From Roseococcus sp. SDR (GTDB lineage: Bacteria; Pseudomonadota; Alphaproteobacteria; Acetobacterales; Acetobacteraceae), in the NCBI RefSeq assembly GCF_019083995.1, contig NZ_JAHRCU010000031.1:1-35265 (forward strand): 35,265 nucleotides of DNA, written 5' to 3'. This document shows, one piece after another, positions 7,286-17,406 of this stretch; position 1 is the first letter of the stretch, and each line of letters starts with the position of its first letter. The translations under genes were made by a program, and so were the position numbers. The notes beneath the pieces were generated by a model. That model made no database searches, was not told where the DNA came from, and worked only from the letters and a program-made list of their open reading frames with translations.

Positions 7286-8869
7286 CTAGTGTCGGAAGTG
7301 GCGCATCCCGGTGAAGACCATGGCGAGGCCGGCCGCATCGGCGGCGGCGATCACCTCGGCGTCGCGCATGGAGCCGCCGGGCTGGATCACGGCGGTGACA
7401 CCCGCCGCGGCGGCGGTCTCCAGGCCATCGGCGAAGGGGAAGAAGGCGTCCGACGCCACGACGCTGCCGCGGGCCAGCGGCTCGGGAAGGCCCGCGGCCT
7501 TGGCGGCGGCCTCGGATTTCCAGGCGGCGATGCGGCTGCTTTCCACGCGGTTCATCTGCCCCGCGCCGATGCCGACGGTGGCCAGGTTCTTCGCATAGAT
7601 GATGGCGTTGGACTTCACATGCTTGCAGACGCGGAAGGCGAAGAGCAGATCCGCCATCTCGGCCGCCGTGGGCGCGCGCTTGGTGACGACGCGCAGATCG
7701 GCCTCGGTCACGCGGCCGGCGTCGCGGGATTGCGCCAGGAAGCCGCCGGCGACGCTGCGGAAGGTCATGCCCGGCGCGGTCGGGTCGGGCATGCCGCCGG
7801 TCAGCAGCAAACGCAGGTTCTTCTTGCGGGCGAAGATGGCGCGGGCCGCTTCATCGGCGTCGGGCGCGATCACCACCTCGGTGAAGATGGCGGTGATCTT
7901 CTCGGCCGCCGCGGCGTCGAGTGTGCGGTTGGCGGCGACGATGCCGCCGAAGGCCGAGACCGGGTCACACAGCAGCGCGCGGTCCCAGGCGGTGGCGAGG
8001 TCCTCCGCGATGGCGATGCCGCAGGGGTTGGCGTGCTTCACGATCACGATGGCGGGCGGCTCGAACTCGGCGCAGGCCTCATAGGCCGCGTCCGTGTCGT
8101 TCAGGTTGTTGTAGGAAAGCTCCTTGCCCTGGATCTGCTTCGCGGTCGCGATGCCCGGGCGGTGGCTGCCATCGAGGTAGAAGCCCGCCTTCTGGTGCGG
8201 GTTCTCGCCATAGCGCAGCGTCTGCGCGAGTTGGCCCGCGAAGGCCAGGCGCGGCGGGAAGTCCTGGCCGAGCTGGCCCGCGAACCAGCTGGAGATGGCC
8301 GCGTCATAGGCGGCTGTGCGGGCATAGGCGGCGGCGGCCAGCTCGCGGCGGAGTTCGGCGCTGGTGCCGCCGGTCGCTTCGATCTCGGCGGTGATGCGGG
8401 CGAGATGTGCGGGCTCGGTGACGACGACGACATGCGCGTGGTTCTTGGCCGCGCTGCGGATCATGGCCGGGCCGCCGATGTCGATATTCTCGATGCAATC
8501 CTCGAAGGCCGCACCTTTCGCGACCGTCGCCTCGAAGGGGTAGAGGTTCACGGCGACGAGGTCGATCGGCGCGATGCTGTGTTCCTGCATCTGCGCCACA
8601 TGCGCCGCCTCGTCGCGGCGGCCCAGGATGCCGCCATGCACCTGCGGCACCAGGGTCTTCACACGGCCGTCGAGGATTTCCGGGAAGCCCGTATGCTCGC
8701 TGACATCCTTCACCGGGATGCCGGCGGCGCGGATCGCCTGGGCGGTGCCGCCGGTGGAGAGGATCTCGGCACCGCGATCGGCCAGGAAGCGGGCGAATTC
8801 CACGATCCCGGTCTTGTCGGAGACGGAGAGCAGGGCGCGGCGGATGGCCAAGGGGGCGGCTACACTCAT
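7286..8869 (-). CDS. purH: Bifunctional AICAR formyltransferase / IMP cyclohydrolase
   Basis: 527 residues, full length for PurH, which carries out the last two steps of purine synthesis (AICAR to FAICAR to IMP). The N-terminal cyclohydrolase domain starts [18 protein letters not shown] and includes [36 protein letters not shown]. The transformylase half has [27 protein letters not shown], the catalytic [13 protein letters not shown], and the end [22 protein letters not shown] 8869 is preferred. An in-frame GTG at 8875 would overlap the preceding stop. It directly follows a glycosyltransferase gene (stop 8872), so it is probably translated from the rpe-led transcript. Confidence 0.97.
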   Translation of the reverse strand: MSVAAPLAIRRALLSVSDKTGIVEFARFLADRGAEILSTGGTAQAIRAAGIPVKDVSEHTGFPEILDGRVKTLVPQVHGGILGRRDEAAHVAQMQEHSIAPIDLVAVNLYPFEATVAKGAAFEDCIENIDIGGPAMIRSAAKNHAHVVVVTEPAHLARITAEIEATGGTSAELRRELAAAAYARTAAYDAAISSWFAGQLGQDFPPRLAFAGQLAQTLRYGENPHQKAGFYLDGSHRPGIATAKQIQGKELSYNNLNDTDAAYEACAEFEPPAIVIVKHANPCGIAIAEDLATAWDRALLCDPVSAFGGIVAANRTLDAAAAEKITAIFTEVVIAPDADEAARAIFARKKNLRLLLTGGMPDPTAPGMTFRSVAGGFLAQSRDAGRVTEADLRVVTKRAPTAAEMADLLFAFRVCKHVKSNAIIYAKNLATVGIGAGQMNRVESSRIAAWKSEAAAKAAGLPEPLARGSVVASDAFFPFADGLETAAAAGVTAVIQPGGSMRDAEVIAAADAAGLAMVFTGMRHFRH

Positions 8870-8871
8870 GG

Positions 8872-9981
8872 TCACAATCCCAACAGGTCGAGCGTGCGGC
8901 CCACCACCGCGCTCTCGGTGAATTTCTCGCGGGCACGGGCCAGGCCCGCTTCGCCCATGCTTTGCCGCAAGGGGGCATCCGCCGCCAGCCGCGCCAGCGC
9001 AGCCCCGAGTGGCGCCGCCTGCATGGGCGGGACCAGCAGGCCGTTCCGGCCATCCGTCACCAGCTCGCGGCAGCCGCGGATATCGGTGGTGACGATGGGC
9101 AGGCCGGTGAGCATCGCCTCGATGATGCTCATGGGCAGGCCCTCGAAATGGCTGGGCAGGGTGAAGATATCGGCGGCCTGGAGCAGGCGCGCCACGTCGT
9201 GGCGGTAACCCAGCATGCGCAGGCGCGGGCCGAGACTGGCGGCGGCGCGGGTGAAATGCGGCGTCAGGTCCTCGCCATGGTCGGAGGGCAGGCGCTCGCC
9301 CACCACCCAGAGATGGGCGTTCGGCACGGATTCCATGGCTTCAAGCAACTCAGGCCAACCCTTGTGGCGCACCAGGCGGGAGATGCCGATGATGACGCAG
9401 TCGGCTTCCGGCACGTCCATTTCGGCGCGCAGCGCCGCCCGGGCCTCGGCATCCGGGTGAAAGGTCGCGGGGTCGCGGCCATTGCCCGTCGCTGTGGCGC
9501 CGCGATGGATCCAGAGGCGACGGGCGTCCTCTGCCTCCTCCTCGCTGACGGTGAGGAAGGTGTCGGTCATTCGCCCGCCCACCCATTCGACGCCGAGCGA
9601 GAGGCCGCGCCGCCAGAGGGGGCCGGGCTGGTTGAAGAGGAAACCATGGCAGGTATAGGCGATGCGCGGCACCCGCTCGAGCTTCGCCGCCGCGCGCGCG
9701 AGGAAGCCCGAGATGGGCATATGCGCGTGAACGAGGTCAAATTTCTCCTCGCGCATGATGCGGCGCAATTCGCCGAGGGCGGGCAAATGCGCGCGGGGAT
9801 TGAGGCTGCGCTGCAGGGGCACGGGGATGATGCGGAACCCCTCGGCGCGGGCCACGTCCAGCAGGGGGCCCTCGGCCGCGATGCCCACCACCTCATGCCC
9901 GCGCGCGCGGGCGCCGCGCATCACCGGCAGCAGGAAGTGGCGCAGCGAGAAATCCACATTGGCGAGTTCGAGGATCTTCAC
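8872..9981 (-). CDS. Glycosyltransferase family 4 protein
   Basis: 369 residues from GTG 9981 ([33 protein letters not shown]). The GT-B fold is visible: an N-terminal Rossmann half with [15 protein letters not shown] and YTCHGFLF, then a C-terminal donor-binding half with [39 protein letters not shown] (the E-x7-E donor motif) and GRNGLLVPP. It probably adds a sugar to a lipid-linked or surface glycan at the cytoplasmic face of the membrane. A GTG at 9996 is an alternative start. It lies between the heparinase-like gene and purH, both close by, so it is likely co-transcribed. The acceptor is unknown. Confidence 0.88.
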   Translation of the reverse strand: MKILELANVDFSLRHFLLPVMRGARARGHEVVGIAAEGPLLDVARAEGFRIIPVPLQRSLNPRAHLPALGELRRIMREEKFDLVHAHMPISGFLARAAAKLERVPRIAYTCHGFLFNQPGPLWRRGLSLGVEWVGGRMTDTFLTVSEEEAEDARRLWIHRGATATGNGRDPATFHPDAEARAALRAEMDVPEADCVIIGISRLVRHKGWPELLEAMESVPNAHLWVVGERLPSDHGEDLTPHFTRAAASLGPRLRMLGYRHDVARLLQAADIFTLPSHFEGLPMSIIEAMLTGLPIVTTDIRGCRELVTDGRNGLLVPPMQAAPLGAALARLAADAPLRQSMGEAGLARAREKFTESAVVGRTLDLLGL

Positions 9982-10014
9982 GGGCGGGCCCCCCACAGCC
10001 CCAGGGGGGCGGCC

Positions 10015-11631
10015 CTAGTTCTCACCGCCCGGGACGACGCGGCTGATGGCCCATTGCACCGTCTCCGCCTCGCCATCCGAGGTGAGGACGATCTGGCTGG
10101 AGCGGCGCGGCTCGGCGGCGAGGTAGACGCTCTCCTCCAGCTCCACGCGGGCGCCGCGGGCGCGGAAGCGCCAGCCCTGGCCGCCGGAGAGGCGCATCAG
10201 GACGCCGCCCTCCTCCTCCTGCAGCACGGCCGTGACGGCGGGGTGGAGGTGGAAGCGGATGGCCCAGGCGGTGGCGGGGCCGGGGAAGGGCTCCAGCACA
10301 TCTTCGCCGCGCAGGTCGTCGCCGCTTTCGGAGAGGTAGAGGCGGCGGCGATGCACCACGCCATGGGTGCGGCGATAGCCATCATGGCTGATGTCGAGCC
10401 ATTGCGCGCCATTGGCCTCCTGGCGCTCGATCTCGACGCGCTCTGGCCGGCGGCCCAGGCCCTCCTCGCGGAGTTCGGCGCTGTTGGTATCGGCCAGCGT
10501 GAGGGTGGAATGGGCGGCGGTGCCGCGCAGCGCATCGCGCCAGGCGGCATCGGCGGCCGGCGCCGCGCCGCAATTCACGATCAGGCGGTCGCGGCCCACG
10601 GACATCTCGAAGGAGAGGGTGCCCGCGTGGGAGGCGCGGTCGGCGCCGCGCGGCAGGCCGGAGGCGGGGTCGGCCGGGCGGCCGGGGGGCGGGGCGCCGC
10701 AATCGGCGATGACCAGCGTGCGGCCGGCGGCCATGCGGTGGAAGCCCGTCTCCTCCAGCAGCATGGGTGCGCGGCCCTTGGCCAGCCCCTGGGCCAGGAC
10801 GACATCCACCAGGGCCGGAGCTTCCTCGCGCGTGCTGTTGAAGAGCGCGAGCGACATGTCGCCATGGCGGAAGAGGCGCAGCGCCTGGCCCGCGCGTTCC
10901 AGCGCGAGCGAGAGCTGCGGCGGCGAGGCGATGCCCACGCCGTTCAGGAGGTTGCGGATCTCGATGAGGTCCTGCAGGGCCAGCAGCTGCACCGCCGGGC
11001 TACGCTCCACATGGCCGCCATCGGGGTGGAATTGCCGCTCCAACTCCGGGCCCAGGAAGCGCAGCGCGCGCGTCATCCAGGCTTCTTCTTCCAGCGCCAC
11101 GGCAGCGGCGATGCTGCCCTTGAGGGCGACGAGGCCCCCGCGATGCGCGGCTTCCGCCGGCAGGCTGGCGGAGAGGGCGCGGCCATCAAGGGCGAGGCGC
11201 TGGAGCAATTGCTTGCGGAAGCCGTCCTCCGCGGTCGCCGCGAGGAAATCCCAGTGCCCGAGCCAGGCGGAGATGCGTGCGGCGGCGACTTCCGGCGCCT
11301 GGGCCATGGCCTCGGCGGCGCCGCGGGCCAGCCAATCCTCGGTCAGGTCGCGCGCCATGACGCGGGCGGCATCGGTGCCCAGCATGCGCAGGTCACGCAG
11401 CCAGGCGAAGCCGTGCGCGGCCTGGCGCCAGAGCACCGGGCCCGCGGCCGGCGTCCAGTCGTTCAGCAGGCGGACCGAGCCCAGCACCTCGAACTCGCCA
11501 CGCAGCAGGCGGGCGCCGCGCGCGGCATCGCCCGGCCAGAGGTCGCGGAAGGAGCGGGCGGGCGCGTCGGGCACGCGCATGGGCTTGAGGCGTGTGAAGA
11601 GGCCACGGACGTTGCGGAACACGTCGGCCAT
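10015..11631 (-). CDS. Heparinase II/III family protein
   Basis: 538 residues. The N-terminal part (ARSFRDLWPGDAARGARLLRGEF..DWL/AHGFAWLRDL) forms an alpha/alpha toroid-like region. The C-terminal part has the heparinase II/III beta-sandwich signatures RLIVNCGAAP, AAHSTLTLADTNSAE, SHDGYRRTHGVVHRRRLYLSESGDDLRGED and AIRFHLHP. ATG 11631 shares its A with the TGA of rpe (TGATG), which implies coupled translation. Members of this group in alphaproteobacteria often sit beside rpe and purH. The substrate is not established and may be an acidic surface polysaccharide. No clear export signal is seen at the start. Confidence 0.88.
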   Translation of the reverse strand: MADVFRNVRGLFTRLKPMRVPDAPARSFRDLWPGDAARGARLLRGEFEVLGSVRLLNDWTPAAGPVLWRQAAHGFAWLRDLRMLGTDAARVMARDLTEDWLARGAAEAMAQAPEVAAARISAWLGHWDFLAATAEDGFRKQLLQRLALDGRALSASLPAEAAHRGGLVALKGSIAAAVALEEEAWMTRALRFLGPELERQFHPDGGHVERSPAVQLLALQDLIEIRNLLNGVGIASPPQLSLALERAGQALRLFRHGDMSLALFNSTREEAPALVDVVLAQGLAKGRAPMLLEETGFHRMAAGRTLVIADCGAPPPGRPADPASGLPRGADRASHAGTLSFEMSVGRDRLIVNCGAAPAADAAWRDALRGTAAHSTLTLADTNSAELREEGLGRRPERVEIERQEANGAQWLDISHDGYRRTHGVVHRRRLYLSESGDDLRGEDVLEPFPGPATAWAIRFHLHPAVTAVLQEEEGGVLMRLSGGQGWRFRARGARVELEESVYLAAEPRRSSQIVLTSDGEAETVQWAISRVVPGGEN

Positions 11632-12287
11632 CAGGCGCCTCCCCGAAGCCCGGTGATGGCCTGGGCGTAATCCGGCGCGCCGAAGACGGCGGTGCCGGCG
11701 ACCAGCACATCGGCGCCGGCGGCGATGCAATCGGGCGCCGTCTTCAGCGTGACGCCACCATCCACCTGGAGCGCGATGTCGCGGCCGGATTCGGTGATCA
11801 TGCGGCGGAGTGCCGCGATCTTCGGCAATTGGCTCGCCAGGAAGGACTGGCCGCCAAAGCCCGGATTGACCGACATGACGAGGATGAGGTCCGTCAGGTC
11901 CAGCACATGGGCCAGGCACTCGATGGGCGTGGCGGGGTTCAGCACCACGCCGGCCTTCTTGCCCAGCGCGCGGATGGTCTGGAGGCTGCGGTGCAGATGC
12001 GGCCCGGCCTCGGGGTGCAGGCTGATGAGATCGGCTCCGGCTTCGGCGAAGGCGGCGAGATAGGGATCGGCCGGGGCGATCATCAGGTGGACGTCGAAGG
12101 GCATGGCGCTGTGCTTGCGCAGCGCCTTCACCAGCCCCGGGCCAAAGCTGATATTCGGCACGAAGTGGCCGTCCATGATGTCGAGGTGCAGCCAATCCGC
12201 CCCGGCGGCCTCGATGGCACGGACTTCCTCGCCCAGGCGGGCGAAGTCGGCGGCGAGCAGCGAGGGGGCGATGCGGATGGCGGACAT
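11631..12287 (-). CDS. rpe: Ribulose-phosphate 3-epimerase
   Basis: 218 residues forming a TIM barrel that interconverts ribulose 5-phosphate and xylulose 5-phosphate. Signatures in order are [36 protein letters not shown] (catalytic Asp and metal His), [40 protein letters not shown] and [11 protein letters not shown] (phosphate site). ATG 12287 starts the typical [11 protein letters not shown]. Upstream in-frame codons would add 18 residues lacking family similarity. It is the first gene of the rpe-heparinase-glycosyltransferase-purH unit and overlaps the next gene by one base. Confidence 0.97.
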   Translation of the reverse strand: MSAIRIAPSLLAADFARLGEEVRAIEAAGADWLHLDIMDGHFVPNISFGPGLVKALRKHSAMPFDVHLMIAPADPYLAAFAEAGADLISLHPEAGPHLHRSLQTIRALGKKAGVVLNPATPIECLAHVLDLTDLILVMSVNPGFGGQSFLASQLPKIAALRRMITESGRDIALQVDGGVTLKTAPDCIAAGADVLVAGTAVFGAPDYAQAITGLRGGA

Positions 12288-12327
12288 GGGACCTGGAGAG
12301 GAAGACGCCTCTCCGGTTAGCCTATTC

Positions 12328-12359
12328 ATCCCCGCCTGCAAACCTTCGCCGGCGGGGAT
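12328..12359. terminator. Possible hairpin terminator between folE and rpe
   Basis: ATCCCCGCC (12328-12336) pairs perfectly with GGCGGGGAT (12351-12359) around 13 bases, just after the folE stop and 41 bases before the rpe start. A smaller hairpin GGAGAGG/CCTCTCC lies near 12296-12314. Neither is followed by a T-run, so the role is uncertain. It could instead be an mRNA leader structure of rpe. Confidence 0.4.
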
Positions 12360-12371
12360 TCGGGGCCAAAA

Positions 12372-13016
12372 TCAGCCCTCGAGAATGCCGCCGCGCGAGC
12401 CGGAGATGATCGAGAGGAATTCGCGGCGTGTCGCGTCATTGGTGCGGAACTCGCCCAGCATGCGCGAGGTGACCATGGAGACGCCCGGCTTGTGGATGCC
12501 GCGCGTGGTCATGCACTGGTGCGCGGCCTCGATGACGACGGCGACACCCTTGGGCTTGAGCACGCTTTCAATGGTGTTGGCGATCTGCGCCGTCAGCTTT
12601 TCCTGGATCTGCAGGCGCTTGGCATAGGTCTCGATGACACGGGCGAGCTTGGAGATGCCGACCACGCGGCCATTGGGCAGGTAGGCGATGTGCGCCTTGC
12701 CGATGATGGGAACCATGTGGTGCTCGCAATGGCTCTCCAGGCGGATGTCGCGCAGCACCACCATCTCGTCATAGCCGTCCGTCTCCTCGAAGGAGCGGGC
12801 GAGCATCTCGACGGGGTCATGGCCGTAGCCGGCGAAGAATTCCTCATAGGCGCGCGCGACGCGGGCGGGGGTGTCCACCAGGCCCTCACGGTCCGGATCG
12901 TCACCGGCCCAGAGCAGGAGGGTGCGCACCGCAGCCTCGGCCTCGGCGCGGCTCGGGCGTTCGATGGCGCTCTGCGTATCGTCGGTCCTGGCGCTGGCGG
13001 GCAACTGGATGTTCAT
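12372..13016 (-). CDS. folE: GTP cyclohydrolase I
   Basis: 214 residues. Converts GTP to dihydroneopterin triphosphate, the first step of folate synthesis. Visible motifs are [18 protein letters not shown], the zinc site [20 protein letters not shown] with Cys97 and His100, [23 protein letters not shown], and HQCMTTRG with the third ligand Cys168. These match the Cys-His-Cys zinc set of the zinc-dependent type IA enzyme. The start at ATG 13016 gives a normal length. ATG 13028 is also in frame. A 130-base gap separates it from the apaG stop, so it may have its own promoter, though I see no convincing -35/-10 pair there. Confidence 0.97.
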   Translation of the reverse strand: MNIQLPASARTDDTQSAIERPSRAEAEAAVRTLLLWAGDDPDREGLVDTPARVARAYEEFFAGYGHDPVEMLARSFEETDGYDEMVVLRDIRLESHCEHHMVPIIGKAHIAYLPNGRVVGISKLARVIETYAKRLQIQEKLTAQIANTIESVLKPKGVAVVIEAAHQCMTTRGIHKPGVSMVTSRMLGEFRTNDATRREFLSIISGSRGGILEG

Positions 13017-13146
13017 GGCTGCGATCATTCCTGGAGGTGCTGCATCAGCCCCGAGATGGGGCCGCGTCATGTCCTCGGACTCGCGAGATGGTGCGGTGGG
13101 GCGACTCCGCAAGACGCGGGTTCCCTCCATTTGGCGGCGCGGGCGT

Positions 13147-13548
13147 TCAGTGCACGCCGCCCTGCTGGTGCGGGCTGTCGAGCGAGAAGGCGGGGACGGC
13201 GGCGTCGAATTCCTCGCCGGTCTCGCTCACGATCATGTGGTAGGTGCCGCGCATGAAGCCGGATGGCGTGGGGAGCGGCGTGCCGGAGGTGTAGTCGAAG
13301 CTCTCGCCGGGTTCGAGGATGGGCTGCTCGCCCACCACGCCCTCGCCATGCACGCGCATCTCGCGGCCCAGCGCATCGGTGATGATCCAGCTCCGCTTGA
13401 GAAGCTGGACCGTGACGGAGCTGAGATTCTCGATCTGCACCTTGTAGGCCCAGACATAGCGCCCGGCTTCCGTGTCCGACTGGTCGGCCAGGAAGAAGGG
13501 GCGGATGGTGACGCGCACGCCGCGCGTGACGGTGGTGTAGGGCTTCAT
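13147..13548 (-). CDS. apaG: Co2+/Mg2+ efflux protein ApaG
   Basis: 133 residues, a single fibronectin-III-like domain. Family features are [74 protein letters not shown] and MRGTYHMI. The length matches ApaG (about 125-130). Despite the name, its biochemical role is not well settled. ATG 13548 overlaps the stop of the exporter gene by four bases (ATGA), so the two are coupled. apaG next to metZ is a recurring alphaproteobacterial arrangement. Confidence 0.95.
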   Translation of the reverse strand: MKPYTTVTRGVRVTIRPFFLADQSDTEAGRYVWAYKVQIENLSSVTVQLLKRSWIITDALGREMRVHGEGVVGEQPILEPGESFDYTSGTPLPTPSGFMRGTYHMIVSETGEEFDAAVPAFSLDSPHQQGGVH

Positions 13549-14168
13549 GCGCGGCGCATCGCGGCGGTGGCGAGGCCGGCGCCGATCAGCATGCCGCCGC
13601 CGAGGCGATTGAAGCCGCGGCGGATGGCGGGGCGCTTCACCGCATCGGAGAGCGTGCCGGCCAGCAGCGCATAGCCTAGCGCGTTGAGCGCGCCGAGGCC
13701 CACGAAGGTCACGAGCACGAGCGCGGCCTGGGGCAGGAAGGCGCGCTCAGGGTTCAGGAATTGCGGGACGAAGGCCACGAAGAAGGCGATGCTCTTGGGG
13801 TTCAGCACCGTCACCAGGAAGGCGTCGCGGAAGGCGTGGCGGGCGGGGAGGGCCACGGCCTCACCCGATGTTTCACCCACTGGCGCGCGCCAGAGCTTCA
13901 CGCCGAGCCAGATGAGATAGGCCGCGCCCAGCCATTTCGCGACGGTGAAGGCCGCCGCACTCGCCGCCAGCAGGGCGCCCAGGCCGGCCAGCGAGGCGGT
14001 GAGCGCCACCGCATCGCCCAGCGCCACGCCGCCGACCGTGGGCAGCGCCGCGCGCCAGCCGCCGCCGAGCGAGCGGCCCAGGATGAAGACCACGACCGGC
14101 CCCGGGATCATCACCGCGATGAGCGAGGCGGCCGCGAAGGCAAGCCAGGTTTCGAGCGTCATGGCCAT
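13545..14168 (-). CDS. LysE/RhtB-family amino acid exporter
   Basis: A 207-residue membrane protein with about six hydrophobic segments. Typical LysE-superfamily landmarks are MIPGPVVVFILGRSLGGGWRAALPTVGGVALGDAV, WLGAAYLIWLGVKLWR, FRDAFLVTVLNPKSIAFFVAFVPQFLNP and LNRLGGGMLIGAGL-like C-terminal residues. This family exports basic or neutral amino acids and homoserine lactone-type compounds. It starts 27 bases after metZ and ends inside the apaG start. Its place in the methionine unit suggests an overflow route for homoserine, methionine or a related thio compound. That substrate is inferred only from context. Confidence 0.92.
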   Translation of the reverse strand: MAMTLETWLAFAAASLIAVMIPGPVVVFILGRSLGGGWRAALPTVGGVALGDAVALTASLAGLGALLAASAAAFTVAKWLGAAYLIWLGVKLWRAPVGETSGEAVALPARHAFRDAFLVTVLNPKSIAFFVAFVPQFLNPERAFLPQAALVLVTFVGLGALNALGYALLAGTLSDAVKRPAIRRGFNRLGGGMLIGAGLATAAMRRA

Positions 14169-14195
14169 ATCATGCCATGACGCCCATGCCCGGGG

Positions 14196-15401
14196 CTACT
14201 CCGCCGCGCGGAGGCCGGGCGCGCTGACCGCGTCCAGCGCCTCGGCCAGATCCTCGATCAGGTCGGCCACGTCTTCCAGACCCACCGAGAGGCGCACCGT
14301 GCCATCGGTGATGCCGAGCTTGGCGCGCTCCTCCGGCCCGATGCGCATATGCGTGGTGGTGGCCGGATGCGTGGCCAGCGACTTGGAATCGCCCAGGTTG
14401 TTGGAGATGTCCACGACCTGCAGCGCGTTCATGAAGCGGAAGCACGCTTCCTTTCCGCCCTTGATGTCGAACGTCACCAGCGTGCCGCCGGCCGACATCT
14501 GCCGGACCGCCAGCGCATGCTGCGGGTGGTCGGCGCGGAAGGGGTAGAGCACGCGGGCGATCTCGGCGCGCTCGGACAGGAAATCGGCGACCGCGGCGGC
14601 GTTGCGGCACATCTGGTCCACGCGCAGCTTCAGCGTCTCCAGGCCCTTGAGGATGACCCAGGCGTTGAAGGGGGACATGGCGGGGCCGGTGTTGCGGATG
14701 AAGGGCATCAGCACCTCCTCCACCCACTTCTTGCGGCCCAGCACGGCGCCGCCCAGCACGCGACCCTGGCCGTCCATGTGCTTGGTGCAGGAATAGACGA
14801 CGACGTCCGCACCCTGCTCCAGCGGCTTCTGCAGCAGCGGCGTGGCAAACACGTTGTCCACCACCACCAGCGCGCCCGCGGCATGCGCGAGCTTGCAGAC
14901 GGCCGGCACGTCCACCAGCTCAAGCATCGGGTTGGAGGGGCTTTCCAGCAGCACCATGGTGGCGGGCTTGCTCAGCGCCACCTTCCACTGCGCCATGTCC
15001 CCGCCATCCACGAACTCGGCCTCGATGCCGTAGCGCGGCAGCAGCGTGCTCACGATCCAGTGGCAGGAACCGAAGAGCGCGCGGGAGGCGACCAGGCGGT
15101 CGCCGGTCTTGAGGTGGGAGAGGAGCGCGGAATGCACCGCCGCCATGCCGGTCGCCATCAGGCGGCAGGCTTCGGCGCCCTCGATGGCGCAGAGGCGGTC
15201 CTCGAGCATGGTCGTCGTCGGGTTGGCGAAGCGGCTGTACTGGTAGTGCTCGATCTCGTTCTTGAAAGTGGCCTCGGCCTGCTCGGCATTGTCATAGACG
15301 AAGCCGGAGGTGAGGAACATCGCCTCGGCGGTCTCGCCATGGTTGGAGCGGTTGAGGCCGCCACGGACGAGTTGCGTGGCGGGACGAAGCTTGCGGGACA
15401 T
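14196..15401 (-). CDS. metZ: O-succinylhomoserine sulfhydrylase
   Basis: A 401-residue PLP enzyme of the Cys/Met metabolism family. It makes homocysteine from an activated homoserine and sulfide. Seen are TQLVRGGLNRSNHGETAEAMFLTSGFVYDNAEQAEA at the N-terminus, YSRFANPTTTMLEDRLCAIEG, the cofactor lysine Lys207 in YSCTKHMDGQGR, and MSPFNAWVILKGLETLKLR. The opening SGFVYDNAEQAEA pattern is typical of MetZ rather than MetB or MetC. ATG 15401 follows GATGAGGG by about nine bases. In-frame codons up to 15425 would add eight residues. The long leader carries a SAM-II-like riboswitch, which predicts repression when S-adenosylmethionine is high. Confidence 0.94.
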   Translation of the reverse strand: MSRKLRPATQLVRGGLNRSNHGETAEAMFLTSGFVYDNAEQAEATFKNEIEHYQYSRFANPTTTMLEDRLCAIEGAEACRLMATGMAAVHSALLSHLKTGDRLVASRALFGSCHWIVSTLLPRYGIEAEFVDGGDMAQWKVALSKPATMVLLESPSNPMLELVDVPAVCKLAHAAGALVVVDNVFATPLLQKPLEQGADVVVYSCTKHMDGQGRVLGGAVLGRKKWVEEVLMPFIRNTGPAMSPFNAWVILKGLETLKLRVDQMCRNAAAVADFLSERAEIARVLYPFRADHPQHALAVRQMSAGGTLVTFDIKGGKEACFRFMNALQVVDISNNLGDSKSLATHPATTTHMRIGPEERAKLGITDGTVRLSVGLEDVADLIEDLAEALDAVSAPGLRAAE

Positions 15402-15485
15402 GATGAACACCCTCATCCGAAACAATGAAGTCCGGCACCCTGGGCGGGGTGGGGATTGCGCCCGCGCATGACGGGGCGTTCCCTG

Positions 15486-15584
15486 GGCCGTTTAGCGCGC
15501 TTGTTTTCCGCCTCGATCAGGGAAACCTGAAGAAGACGACCCGGTTGGGACCTCGCCGCAAGCTGGCCGGACAAATCGCGAGGG
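15486..15584 (-). promoter_or_regulatory. Candidate SAM-II (SAM-alpha) riboswitch in metZ leader
   Basis: Read on the minus strand, CCTCGC (15583-15578) pairs with GCGAGG (15556-15551) to form P1. The enclosed loop carries GATTTG (15577-15572) and AGCTTGCG (15564-15557). Downstream CAAGCGCGCTAAA (15503-15491) can pair its CAAGC with GCTTG of the loop to make the pseudoknot and ends in the GCTAAA block. These are the hallmark pieces of SAM-II, in the right order. An extra hairpin TCAGG-TTTC-CCTGA (15530-15517) fills the long connector, as optional stems do in some members. The gene behind it, metZ, is a known target type. Confidence 0.75.
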
Positions 15585-15591
15585 CGTATAA

Positions 15592-15620
15592 GGCTTAGAC
15601 CCCGCCCCGAGGGCCGTCAA
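15592..15620 (-). promoter_or_regulatory. Candidate metZ promoter
   Basis: On the minus strand TTGACG (15620-15615) lies 17 bases before TAAGCC (15597-15592). Transcription would then start near 15585, just where the riboswitch begins. The -35 is a good match and the -10 is weak. A second AT-rich hexamer, TTATAC, lies at 15591-15586. The spacing to the aptamer is the main support. Confidence 0.45.
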
Positions 15621-15642
15621 TGATCCGACGTCATTGACGGCC
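15612..15642. repeat. 12-base inverted repeat at the metZ/hpt divergent promoter region
   Basis: GGCCGTCAATGA (15612-15623) and TCATTGACGGCC (15631-15642) are perfect complements around TCCGACG. The left arm covers the proposed metZ -35 box. Its size and symmetry fit an operator for a dimeric regulator, but could also form a hairpin in a transcript toward hpt. The regulator is not identified. Confidence 0.7.
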
Positions 15643-15671
15643 ATGGTTGCGCAATGCGAAGAGTCTCAGGA

Positions 15672-16001
15672 ATGAGCGCGCTCGATCCCGAAGTGGCCAA
15701 TCAACTGGCCGAAGACCTGCCGCCTGACGTGTTCCGCACGATCATCTCGACCTTCGAGGAAGATCTGACGCGGCTCGCGCAGGAACTGGCCGCGGCCGCG
15801 CAGGCCGGGGACCAGCAGGGCTATGAGCGCGCGGCGCACAGCCTGGCGGGTGCAGCGGCCGCGGTCGGCGCGGTGGGGCTGGAGCGTGAGGCGCGGATCG
15901 CCATGGATCATCGCCAGCCGGAGCCGCCGCACGTCATCCTGCCGCGCCTGCTGAACGAGGCGAAGGCCGCCCTGCAGGCGTTGCACGCGCTGATCCATTG
16001 A
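15672..16001 (+). CDS. Hpt-domain histidine phosphotransfer protein
   Basis: A 109-residue, almost all-helical single-domain protein. The phosphotransfer motif is RAAHSLAGAAAAVGAVGLE, with His56 as the likely phospho-site. The usual lysine of H-S-L-K-G is alanine here, while the following small-residue helix and glycine are kept. Such proteins carry phosphate from a hybrid sensor kinase to a response regulator. The start at 15672 (MSALDPEVANQL) is chosen over 15654, which adds six residues. It ends 13 bases before the sigma-54-type regulator gene, so the two are likely one operon and partners. No kinase gene is in the window. Confidence 0.82.
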   Translation: MSALDPEVANQLAEDLPPDVFRTIISTFEEDLTRLAQELAAAAQAGDQQGYERAAHSLAGAAAAVGAVGLEREARIAMDHRQPEPPHVILPRLLNEAKAALQALHALIH

Positions 16002-16014
16002 AGGGCGGGGCCTG

Positions 16015-17400
<1,386 letters not shown>

Positions 17401-17406
17401 CGCCGA

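Noticed and set aside
8962-11670. A 902-codon open frame on the plus strand
   Set aside because: It runs antisense across the glycosyltransferase and heparinase-like genes and has shadow-frame composition.
11632-12195. Extension of the heparinase-like frame through rpe
   Set aside because: This stretch is the rpe gene in another frame. ATG 11631 overlapping the rpe stop fits better.
15402-15671. Sigma-54 promoter for the regulator operon
   Set aside because: No TGGCA-N-TTGC type -24/-12 element is visible in this gap.
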